From NCBI RefSeq assembly GCF_030272615.1, contig NC_081410.1, positions 507,433,942 to 507,497,941 on the forward strand: a DNA stretch of 64,000 nt, read 5' to 3'. The notes under the pieces were generated by a model that had not been told where the DNA came from, made no database searches, and saw only the letters and a list, made by a program, of their open reading frames with translations. Made by a program: the position numbers and the translations under genes. Of the stretch, positions 48,671 to 60,200 are shown piece by piece. Position 1 is the stretch's first letter. Each line of letters opens with the position of its first letter. This DNA comes from Cryptomeria japonica. Its lineage: Eukaryota; Streptophyta; Pinopsida; Cupressales; Cupressaceae.

Positions 48671-51039
48671 AAGTTGTTGAAGCATCTGATAAAACCAAAG
48701 ACAAAATAACTATGGACAATTAGTAGTGTTGATCATGGAGAAAATATGGATACTCTTAATCAAAGAGATGACCCTTCAGGAACACTTGACTAGCATATCT
48801 AGCTCATACCAATTGAATGTAAGGAATGGAAGGTACAATGCATTGTTAGTATAATATCCCTATGGTTCATTAGGTTCATTATGATTAGGTACATTAATTG
48901 TTTTGGTTAATAGAATTATTCTTCTCATGGCTTGGGAATGTAGGGACTACGAAAATGATGGACATATTGGGAACCTTCAAAATTTACAAAATTTGAAGGG
49001 CCCAAGTTGAGAAAATTCCTTGACACTTAAAAACACCCCTATAAAATCTTTCTGAGTACTCCACTTTGAGGGTCAGTAGCTTGGAACCCATTGCTTGTCA
49101 TGAGAAACCACTAAAGGATACTATTAACCTCCTATCAGAGATGGCTCATGTTTGTTTGTAACTTCCCAATATAAGGTTTGATGAGTTTTTGAAGTCATCA
49201 TTTTGGGGTCCTGAGGTAGGTTTTTTGTTTGCACATTAATGAATTTACCAAAGTAGCCATTTTTCAAAATGTGATATTTTGCTACTGTTTGATAGTCAAG
49301 TCAAACCAATAATGTTTTTGTGATATGCTAGTTTTTAGAGCACCATAATTTTATTTGATATATTATCCAAGTCAAATCCATATATGCAATTTACTCAAAT
49401 TTGTGGACTGAATACTGTCAAATATGCTAAAGTAACCCTACATCCTAATTTTTATTTCATGACCTATTGACCTGCATGCCAATGCGAATGTTCCCCATGA
49501 TTCTCTATATATTCATCTACAACTTCACCTGCTTGCAACACCCCAACACTTCATTTGACACATTTTCAAAGCCAAATCCAACTAGACTTTGTAAGGGTTG
49601 AGAATCAACACTTCTAGAAGTTTTTTAGAGTTCACTTTGGATATTAATATTTTGTACATATGATGCAATTGATGGAAACCCCTTTGGACACATACTCACT
49701 ATATCTAGATGTATCAGTTTCAAAAGTGGTCGCCTTTAAAACCAAAGTTTAGTATTTTTTCAAATCAGTGTTGGGACACAATTCAGAAGGTTTTAGAAGG
49801 TGTAGTTTCATTAAAATTTATTGCCTTAGGAATCACCCTGTGGACCCATTTGGCATTCTGAATTCTTCATATAACGCTCAATATGTGTTTCAGTTTTTGA
49901 GACTCGTGGAGATGATTTGATCGATTTTCAGAGGTAGTTCTAGAGGCTACTTGAGTGGTTTTGGTCACAGTGCATAGACTTTGAATAACAAATTAAAAGA
50001 AAACTTGTTCAATTTTTCAAGTCCAAAATTTGTACAAATGTGGTTCCAATGCAGAGACTTTGAATACCAAATTAAATGAAAACATGTTCAATTTTTCAAG
50101 TCCAGAAGTTGTACAAATGTGGTTCCAGAATATTTTTAAAGTCTAGTTGTTTAGAAACAATTTTTTTAAGCTAGACCCACAAGGAGACCCGACGTCCATC
50201 ATGACACCACATGGTTAATAAAATTTTATTTTTAAAATGTGTTTATTATTTAAATCATTCTTGATATAAATAATAACACGTTTAATCTTACTTATGGGTA
50301 ATAGGGAGAATTTATTTAAATCATTTAGATGATTTAAATATTTGACTTCCTTCATTAAACAAAAAGTTGAAATTGAAAAAATCATTCAACTCTTTCTAAT
50401 GTCAGGATTGCAAGGCAGTTTGGTAGAGCCCACGTGTAATGAGAGGGAAAAGTGAAAGAGAAATATTTTAAGACTTTCTAAATTTTTCTCTCGCCTCCAC
50501 CCCACAAGGAATTTAAGATGTGTTTAAAAGTCACACGAGCCAGCTGGGTAAATAGGTAAGGAGCAAATGAATAAAGTTTTTCAAAGTTTCTAACTGCCTC
50601 CGCCCCGAGGGATATTAAGGCAATCAAAATAAAATGTTGGAGTGTGGGGCTGAATTAAAAGACAAGAAAATATAAATGTTTCCGAAGTCTTATGATTCCC
50701 CGCTAGCCCGCAGGGGAAGTTGGGGCAAATATAATGTAGCGCGGGGAGGCGGGATGAACCTTCGTAGAAGACGAAAACCCTAAATTTGCAAAGGTAGCGC
50801 ACAAGGGGATTTTTTATTCTTGTTTTTAGGTTTTGCACAAACATACTAGGCACATCCCTCCGGTGAATGTCGTGCTAAACAGTCATTGTGTGGATGTGTC
50901 CTCTTGATGGCCGAAGATTATATATTTGTGTTTCAAACAAAATTGAGCCAATGATTCAAAAGATTCACAACTGAAAAAGTTGTTGCATAGCATTAAAATG
51001 AAGGCATATATGTGCTTTAGATAATTTGATTGTCATGTT
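48671..51039. other. No gene seen; two small repeats
   Basis: A 79-bp tandem duplication covers 49972-50129: GCATAGACTTTGAATA recurs as GCAGAGACTTTGAATA, with TTCAATTTTTCAAGTCCA in both. Between about 50486 and 50730 three loosely related GC-rich units (CGCCTCCACCCC, TGCCTCCGCCCCGAGG and CCCCGCTAGCCCGCAGGGG) recur about every 105 bp. The rest is AT-rich without frames. Confidence 0.5.
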
Positions 51040-51249
51040 TTGTTTTTGCTCTCAAAGGAAGCGACTATCACGGGAGTTCACAACAAGAGGCTTGATTATT
51101 CTCCAAGGCCTGCACATAATGACAGTATTGTAGTGGCTTGTGATTCTCATCGTATACAATGCAATGAGATTTCTTTGGTGGCATACATTTCTTCTTATGC
51201 TTGTGGCCCAATTAATGAATCCTGGAAACATCATGTATTTGTAGAATGA
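51040..51249 (+). CDS. Short ORF of unknown origin, possible exon
   Basis: A 70-codon stretch reads LLSKEATITGVHNKRLDYSP, then RPAHNDSIVVACDSHRIQCN and ACGPINESWKHHVFVE before the TGA at 51247-51249. The first codon is not a good ATG context, and a splice acceptor could lie in TTTGTTTTTGCTCTCAAAG just before it. Composition is less biased than nearby noise frames, and no relative is present in the window. It could be a captured exon or chance. Confidence 0.25.
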   Translation: MFLLSKEATITGVHNKRLDYSPRPAHNDSIVVACDSHRIQCNEISLVAYISSYACGPINESWKHHVFVE

Positions 51250-52084
51250 GTAGATCTGGTAAACGCTAATGAAGATTGGTTTGTAATGAGAAGAGTGTTA
51301 CCATTGTTACATGGGAGTTAAAATTAATTAGTAAAAGTCTATTTTGGTGAGCAACCATAAACTCAAGGCTGTGCATATCATTTCTGGATCATTGTTTCCC
51401 ATTATGAGATTTGTGATAAGAGTCATGCAAAATGTGTTTAAGTGTACTTTGGATTCATGTTGATGCAATACTATTTGAATGTTATACCTCAATTTGGGGT
51501 ATGATTCTGGGCAGCGATAAGAGAAAAGAAACTTTGAAATGTTTGTTTGCGATCTCATATTTGCTGCGAATATAAGATAATTTTCATATGAAAACAAACG
51601 ATAAGTGATTTTATTGTTGGAATGTTGCAACACACCCATCCAGATGTGAAATATGTTAGTGTAACATCCTGATTTACGGTGAGAGTGCAGTGCACAGTGA
51701 GTTTTATCTTAACTCCAACTAAGTCTTGTTAGCACAACTTTAAAACTGTTTGTCTCTCGCCGTGATTTACGGTGTGAATGAAGTAATGAAAAAATGTGAA
51801 ATGAATCACATTTTTGAGCTTTATGCCAATTTTATAGGCTGCTCTTGAGTTGCAAATGAAGGTTTATACCTTCTAAATGATGCCCAAACCTTTTTTCATG
51901 TATGGGAAAATGGTTTTAATGTTGTTTTGTACATTTTTTATTCATTTGTGAGCTCAAAAACATCACTGTAAATGGAAAAATGACCTACCTCAAACATCAA
52001 CTATAAAATAGACCATGTATATAAATATTAATACTTAATACTATCTCTTATAAATATTCATTTAAAATAAATTACACTATGAAA
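51250..52084. other. No gene seen
   Basis: AT-rich spacer. TGATTTACGGTG occurs twice (about 51670 and 51761), with TTTAAAACTGTTTGTCTCTC between. Nothing else can be supported. Confidence 0.5.
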
Positions 52085-53127
52085 TTATAAGTTAAGTCTT
52101 ACCACTATATTGTCAATGTACGATCCATGAACTTCCTCATCTATAGCATGTGAAGACTCCCAAGGGTATGCTCCAACCCCTATTATCTCATCTAGTGCAT
52201 CGGCCATATCATGGACCTCATAACTAGATGTGTCAATGGGATGATCAACAGTCTGCCTAATAGGACCTAAGCATATGTGCTTGTAGATAGTGCAAGTATG
52301 CAACACACAAATATGTGGACCTAAGGAGGATGTGTCAATTCCACCCAATCCACTACTAACATCAAGGTCATGTGGCTGGAGCTGCTATCGTGGTCTTAGA
52401 AACCAAAAGGCTACTCAAAGAGTGAATAGCTGATATAGTCTATGACCCTACCTTTACAATAATATCTAGAGGCTATACTAGAGGTGGGTGACCAATGCGA
52501 GCAGGGGGAACATATGGGCCCTATCTACTTGAACTTCCTCAGGTGTATCGTGGGGTATACCTCCATCCATACCCTAGAATTGTTTGAATGTCAAAGTATA
52601 TGACATGATTACCTAACACAAACTTGGCATATAATTTATTAATGAAAAAAAAATGGCACATTGAGATTGTTGTTGGTTGGTCTATCAAAAACCATCCACC
52701 AACAATCTTAGAAGTTATCTCACATATCATCATTCACACACCATTTAATTGAAAGTTTTGGGTTCTTCACATCAACAAGCTATCCAATGCAAGGATTGAC
52801 AAATAGGGCGACTATTTCAGCTTTTGATATTTCAAGGTTCTTCACCTTGTCATTGGACAACCCATACACATATCATTCCCTCATGGCATCTTGCCACAAA
52901 AGAATTGTATTGGGCTTAGCAATGAGGGCTTATGCATTAGAGATTATTGATAGTAATGTGGCAAACATTAGGGATAAACAAGGTATTCTAGCGTACACCT
53001 AAAAAATGTTCCTCAATTGATCCTCATTTTGATCAATTAAATCATAAAATTGAGGGGGGTTTGGTGGCAAAGAGTTTGGCGGTTGTGGCAAATGTGGTGG
53101 TTGTGGGTTTTCATTGTTGTCAGCCAT
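52085..53127 (-). pseudogene. Family F coding remnant, copy 2
   Basis: On the minus strand the ATG at 53127 opens MADNNENPQPPHLPQPPN, then PPNPPQFYDLIDQNEDQL, stopping near 53000. After several stops, IKWCVNDDM and WWMVFDRPTNNN follow near 52740-52670. A frame at 52348-52085 reads GGIDTSSLGPHICVLHTC and ADALDEIIGVGAYPWESSH. The order of a Pro-rich start, WW-V/I-FD-x-P and a downstream Asp/Glu-rich part matches copy 1 at 14.2-16.8 kb. It is more damaged than copy 1. I assume it is transposon-derived; the family is unknown to me. Confidence 0.45.
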
Positions 53128-55572
53128 ATTATCTAATTGAAATTAAAAATTTATATAATTAACAGATTTTAAACAATAGAGTGTATTTCAAATAAGAAAC
53201 CTAATTTATAACTGAAAAATGGAAAAAAAAAATTAAAAAATACAAATGAATTATAAAAAAATGAAGGAATACGAAAAAATTTCATACCTGATGCTAGTAA
53301 ATGATGAAAATTTATAGTAATGTAATCAAATATCTAATTTTTTTTATATCAGATTTCTAGAAAAATCCAAACCCATGCTCACCATGGGTGAAAATAACCC
53401 ATAATAGGCATAGTTGGGATTAAAATACCCATAGGTAATGATAACCAATACCTTTTCTATGTTTTCATCTTCTTATATAGTAATAATATAATATTAATAT
53501 ATTAATAAATTAATATTATATTATATATTAATAATATATTATATATTATAATATATTATGCATTATATAATATATTATATATTTTATAATATATAATATA
53601 TGATTAAAAATATTGGATATTAGATATTTTTCAATATCTTTTATGATTTAGCTTTTTCCATGGCTACATGTACTAACATCCAAGCCAACCAAAATGTCAA
53701 CACAGATTTTTCGCATTTTTGGGCAAATGGAAAAAGACATTTTTTCTTTTCATATTATGACTTTTTGGCCCCTAATGATCCTGCACATACCCATATTGAG
53801 TTTTAAAAAAAGGGACGAAGGTGACTCGGGCATGGGAATATGCTCATGTCTATGTTCACAGTTGTTACCATTAGGGTGATTTGGATCTACTTCCAAAATT
53901 TGTGAAACATAAAATTCATGGGTTAATGTTGCTTCATCTTCAAGAAACATGTATAAATATCATTATGGATCTTTTTATAAAATTGTGTCAAGAAATTTAT
54001 TAAACCTTGAGTCAAACATGTGATCTTGAATTTTGCAGTTGTGAAGAACTCATTATCAAATTCTTGTGTATTATTGTGACTCTCAATAGGTCATGGATTG
54101 TAAAATTATTCCGCATCATACTCATATGTGTCCATGTTTTGAGATCCTTGAGTTTCTTCAGCTTATTTTTAAGATCTTTGGGATCGGTTTTCAACCATGA
54201 AAAGATTTGACTAAGATGAAATGTAGGGTAAATGATAAAATTTGATTATGAAAGCTAGGATAATGATGGGAATGAAATAGAATCTTGAGTTGTCTTGAAA
54301 TATCCTAAAATGTTGTTCCAAGTTTATATGATAACCCAAGCAATGTGTGGCTTCCTAGGAGATGATAAATTCCAATAGATAAGTTGACCCTAACTCGAGA
54401 CGCTAAAATGGTACCCAAGATGATAAATTTGATACGGGAACCACTTAGTGATATCTAAAATGTGTTGCAAGATAATGATAAGGATAACAAAAATAACTCT
54501 TGGACTCTCTTTGGAAAATGTTTATGATATAAAAGTGAAGGTCTAAAAATGGATGGAAAGCCATGGGAAAATTAAGGCTAAATAAAAAATAATCCTATGG
54601 AATCAACCTTAGAAGCTCTTTGAATCTCTGTGACAACAGATGTAGTAAGAAATACACAAATGCATCAAAATATCTTAGAAACACAATAGTAGAGTCTAGA
54701 AACACATTTTCACAATTGTAATGTTGCTTAAAAACTTGTCCAAATACATAATGATGTTTCTCATATATGGGTTAGAAGGTTGCATATACATAGTAAGATG
54801 TCTCATAAATATGTATTTACACTCTTAAATCTGATCAAATTTTTGCCTATATATGCACTAGAATTTTATAGATACATAGTAAGAAGTCTCAAAAAAGCAT
54901 TGGTAATGATCATAGACATGACAAGAATGATCATATACGCATTGGAAAGTGTCATAGATGTGTTTTTGGTGTTTGTCTATAAGTATTTGTCCAAATATGA
55001 GCATAGCATGCATGTTCAATAAACCAAAATCATCGCAATTTCCATAGGTCTAAACATAATCTAATCTAGTTCAAACACTTATTATCCCTAAGGTCAAGAT
55101 CTCATGGTAGTAACTTCACCCCACAACTTGGAATCTTCATCGACTAAAATATAGGGACACCTAAAATGGGTATATACACTCTTGTCTTTGTGAGAGAGGA
55201 TAGGTAGGGGCCTCCAACACTAGAATGATGACCCAATCATCCTCTCCCCAAAACGCTACAAGTAGCTTATTCTACGTTGAGGATTTTTGTCTCATCTCAA
55301 GGGAGCCATATGGTGAGTCTCTTGGGGGCAAAACTAGCTATGCCCTTACACTTAAATTACAACAATTTTTAGTCAAAAATAGGTTAGGCCATTAAGAAAG
55401 TTTCTAGTTATAATTTGGGGGAATGACACCTTGCGAGCATCCAAAAAGATACTTAGGACTTTAATCAACCTACTAGAAGTGTAGGATACATCACATAAAT
55501 GTATGGTATAGAGTCTCCTTTAAATTGAAGTTGTATGACAAAGGCTAAAGTTCGTTAGGACATCACTTTTCT
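53128..55572. other. No gene seen; AT-rich with TA repeat
   Basis: TATAATATATTA-type repeats fill about 53470-53610, next to GGATATTAGATATTTTTCAA words like those at 37.8 and 46.0 kb. From 53700 to 55572 short frames exist on both strands, but none shows conserved character or a relative in the window. Confidence 0.5.
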
Positions 55573-55776
55573 TGGAATCCAAGAACAAAGAGAGGAAGAG
55601 TGGGGGGGGGGGGGGGTCAATCAGTGTTCTGCCGATAATGTTAGATTTGCACTTATTACTTATACACCGGTTAACAATAAATAAAATTAAAATGCATATA
55701 CCAAATAAAACATAAAGAAGCAACACCATAACACCAATATTTATACGTGGAAAACCCTAGAAAGGGAAAAACCACT
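55573..55776 (-). repeat. Element E LTR, left fragment
   Basis: Starts TGGAATCCAAG and carries a run of about 16 G (55602-55617), then TTATACGTGGAAAACCC and GGGAAAAACCACT. On the minus strand this is the end of a copia-like LTR with the GGTTTTTCCC and CCACGTATAA motif. The gypsy element interrupts it; the sequence continues at 63543 with GTGGTGTTTATACCC. Confidence 0.65.
55772..55776. repeat. Target duplication of the gypsy element, left
   Basis: CCACT matches CCACT at 63538-63542 exactly. Confidence 0.85.
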
Positions 55777-57295
55777 TGATGCAGAGGCCTCCTTACACCT
55801 AAGGACGAATACCAAAGGTTAGGGTCTATCCTTTCAAATGAAAAAAATGACCCTACAACAAAGGACTCCACACCTTAATGTTTTGAACTACTCTCCACTA
55901 CTCAAGCCTAACACCTACTCAAGATGAGTAAATGGCTTCAACTTCTTAAAAATGCCTCACTGGTAACTCCTACTCTTAGAGGCTTTGGAATTGGTCCATT
56001 CATGACTACAAAGGACTACTCCAAGCATTGGTTTAAGATTTTGTTTTCCAATCCTTATACCTCCTTTGTAAACCTACCCCATAGGCTAGTAGCCCTATTT
56101 AGCAGGAGAATTGACCTTAACTCCAAAATATTCCACACACTTTGATGAAATACTCACCATTCCAAATACCCTTTTGGGAGTTACACGCATCCCCAAAATG
56201 GGTTGGAAATATCTACAACCTAAGGATCTGAACCCCTTAGAAGCCTAGAGACCTAATTAGGGCAATTAGGCCTAATTTACAAAGAAACCTCCTTTACCAA
56301 TATCCCAACTGCAAAACCAACTTTATTATAATGTGGGGAATGGTGAATAACCTCTAATTATAGGGTTACATTCTTGGAATCCACCACTATCATATTTTAT
56401 GATGACTATCCTTAAATTTGCTCAAGGTAGTCACATAGAGATCCCTACCTAGTTTTCCTTCTTTCTCCTCTCAACCAAGTATCCCCTGCAAAAACCCATG
56501 AAAAAATTAATGTAAATTTTCCAAAATTTCACTCCACCAAAGGAATTAACTTCTAGAGGAAGGAGATGCAAGATATGACCATTTTCAAGTAAAACCCTAG
56601 CCAAACCCTTACTTTCCGGGTTACAGTCAAAAAAGTGAAGGGTTCTCACTACATAGAAACAATCAAAGTCTCCGACCACAACTAAATAAAAGATAGTTAA
56701 TCTATCCATCTACTCCATGAATTGTGTGACTCTATTCAATTTGTACAAGCACGTACAATCACTACAAACTCAAAATTTCAAGGAAAACTTTAGTATTTCA
56801 GTGTTTTATTGCTTCACAACTTCAAACCACAAAATCAGCCACCTTGGGAATCATGTCCATAAGGTTTATACAAATCCCCAATAGTTTTCAACCTAATTTG
56901 GAGGAGGTTGGAGCCATTGAAAGGCTTCCACCAACCGCATTTTGAAAAGTTGCACTTTTGCACTCAAAAGTTGCATTTTCAAAAATTGCAATCTTGCACA
57001 AAATGTTGTCAAACTCTCTAAGGTTGGGATCCACACACTTGGATCAACAAAACACCCCTAAAACATGTTAAAAACCTATCAAACACAAAACCAAACCTTC
57101 TACTACCCCAATTGACCACATTGTCCCAATTGGCTTATCAAATTGCCTAATTGGTGACATGAGTTTACATGGTGGGGTTTATTGAATACGAGAAACAAAC
57201 TTGCATAAACACAAGACACACTAAGACAACTATTATGGTCCTAATATTCATCCTCAGAGCCATGATTTTCTTGTTGATGAGGTGCACATGCACCA
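55777..57295 (-). repeat. Gypsy 3' LTR
   Basis: On the minus strand it starts TGGTGCATGTGCACC after the purine tract and ends GAGGCCTCTGCATCA. The gag-pol frame ends inside it, at 57241. Confidence 0.85.
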
Positions 57296-60200
57296 TACTC
57301 CCCCGGAGAAGAGATCTCAAGCCCACTTGAGATCAGAGTTTGTAAGTCTGCACCATGGTTGGAAATTTGTTTATGTGTCATCCAAACTACCTCAGAGTTT
57401 GGTTTGTCCTGCCAAGCCACTAAGTACTCAATGCATTCCTTGTTCCTTGTATTCTTTGTGATTCTAGTGTCTAACACTTTGCTCAACTTAGGTGATTCAT
57501 GCCTTGGAATGGCATTGTCTATTGCAACCAGTATTGGTTCTTCCACTTCATTTCCATCACTTTTGAAAAATGTAAGATCACACACATTGAAAATGGGTGA
57601 CAATCCAAGATCAGGAGGAAGTTGGATTTCATAGGCATTTTGTCCACACTTCTTCAAAATCTAACATGGTCCAATCTTCCTCTGCATGAGCTTGGTGTAT
57701 TTGCCTTTTGAGAGTCTCTCCTTCAGATGTACCCATACCAAATCCCCAACACTAAATTGTACATCCTTCTTTTTCTTATCAGCATAGGCCTTATACTTCT
57801 TTGTAGATTGTTGGAGATGAGACTTCACTTGGTCATGTACCTCCTTGATGGCCAATGCAAATGCTTCACCATCTACACTAATACGCTCTTCTTTAGGCAT
57901 ATCCCTCAACTCTAATACACCCCTTGGGTGGATGCCATACACAATCTAGAAAGGAGATTTCCCGGTGCTCCTATTTATAGTGTCATTATATGAGAATTCT
58001 GCTTGTGATAGTATATTATCCCATTTTTCTCCATGTTGCCTTGTCAAACACCTTAATAGGTTTCCCAATGATCTATTGACAACTTCAGTTTTTCCATCCA
58101 CTTGACAATGGTAGGTTGATGAGAAAGATAGGTCAGTCCCCAAGTTCTTCCAAAGAGTCCTCCAAAAGTGACCTATAAACTTTACATCTCTATCTGAAAT
58201 AATGTTTAGAGGCAATCCATGTATCCAGACTATTTCTTTGAAGAATAGGTCTGCAACATATGAGGCATCACAAGAAGTCTTACATTTTAAGAAATGAGCC
58301 ATTTTACTAAACTTGTCTACCACTACAAAGACATTGTCAAATCCCCTCCTTTTCCTAGGCAAACCCAACACAAAATCCATAATTATGCTCTCCCACAGCC
58401 TAGAAGGAATGGGTAAGGGCTGCTACAAACCTACATTGGTAGATTTTCCCTTGGCTTTTTGACATATTACACACATTTCCGTAAACTTCCTTACATATGT
58501 CTGCAACTTAGGCTAGTAATAGTGTCTCTTCACAAGGTCTAGGATCTTGTCAAGGCCAAAATGACCTACCATTTCTCCATAATGCTTCTCCCTAATGATA
58601 TTTAACCTCATGGAACACTTAGGAATACACAACTATCCTCCTTTGAATAACAGTCCATCTTGTATCAGAAATTTAGAAAACTCAATATGATACCTCTCAC
58701 CAAAAGTTTCGCATACCTTGTATATCTCTCCAAGGTCTTCATCGGCATCATACATACTCTTCAAGGAGTCAATACCAACACTCTCCATATTGATTTGGTT
58801 GATAGTTAAGACCCCCCTACTAAAAAGCATCAACAACTTTGTTCTTGACTCCCTTCTTGTGCTTGAGGGTGAAGGTGAAGACTTGTATGGTCTCTACCCA
58901 CTTCATGTGTCGGTGGTTTAGCTTCTCTTGGCTATTTATGAAACTGAGTGTCTGATTATCAGTAAACACTATGAACTCTTTAGGCAATAAATAGTGCCTC
59001 CACTTTTTAAAAGACTAAACCAAAGAATACATCTCCAAGTCATAAGATGAGTATCTCTTCCTGGCATCATTTAGTTTTTCACTGAAAAAAGCAATAGGCC
59101 TTCCTTCCTGACCTAGCACTGCCCCAATAGCCATGTGGCTTGCAACAAATTCCACCTGAAATATCATGTTCAAGTCTAGTAGGGCAAGGACTGGTTGTTC
59201 TTCTTCAATGTTTCAAATGAATCATCTGCCTCCTTGGTCCAACTGAACCTGCACTTTTGCCCTCCCTTTATGGTGTCAAGAATTGGTTCACAAACATTAC
59301 TAAATCCTCTTATGAACTTCCTATAAAAATTTTCTAAACCATGGAAGCTTCGGACATCATTCATAGTCTTAGATGTTGGCCAAGAAAGTATAGCACTTAC
59401 CTTCTCTTGGTCCTTTTTCAACTCACCTTGTGAGATTACAAAGCCCAGGTAGATGATCTCCTCCTGCATGTACAAACACTTATCCAAATTGATCATTAGT
59501 TTCTCTTCATGTAACCTCTTGAGAACCATATCTATATGTCTAAGATACTCTTCCCTTGTGTGACTAAAGATCACGATATCATCTAGGTATACTATGACAA
59601 ACATGCCTATAAATTCGACCAAGACCTCATTCATCAACCTCATAAAGGTACTAGAGGCATTGGACAACCCAAATGGCATGACTTTCCATTCATAAAACCC
59701 TTGATTGGTTTTAAAAGTTGTTTTCTATTCATCCCCGGGCCTTATTCTAATCTGATGGTATCCACTTTTTATATCCATTTTTGTGAAATATTTAGCACTC
59801 CCCAAGCAATCAAGTAAATCCTCTATCCTAGGGATTGGGAACCTATACCTTATAGTTATCTTGTTGATGACCCTTGAGTCTGTGCATAGCCTCCAAGTGC
59901 CTTCTTTCTTGGGTGCAAGGACTGCCAGTACTACACATGGGGCTCTTGCCAATTAGGCCTAATTCAAGCAACTCTTCAATTTGTCTTGCCATCTCTGAAT
60001 TTTGATCTGGGGTAATCTTGTATGCTGCTTTATTTGGTAGGGTAGATCTAGGGATCATATCTATGCAATGACTTATGTCTCTTACCGGTGGCAGGGATCT
60101 TGGCATTCCATCTAAGATGATATCTTTGTACTTGTCAAGTAACTATTTGATTGCAGGGTCTATGTGCCTTTATCCTTCTTCTTTCCTCTCTGCAAACTCC

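Larger units (their letters stand above)
46721..48780 (+). pseudogene. Coding remnant split by a 1640-bp insertion
   Basis: One frame reads VDYDCILHLLQPRHVFAIVA (about 46723-46780), passes two stops, and continues GKKKITQPMVDDDGFMYHIG, SIVVVGAWLQTYMIRKND and HKTILMYSHLVIATNV up to 47010. After the insertion and duplicated target, the same frame goes on KLLKHLIKPKTK to a stop near 48707. A later stretch, LIPIECKEWKVQCIV near 48805, may also belong. I do not recognise the family; conserved-looking Gly/Val blocks argue that it was once a real protein, host or transposon. It is now dead. Confidence 0.5.
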
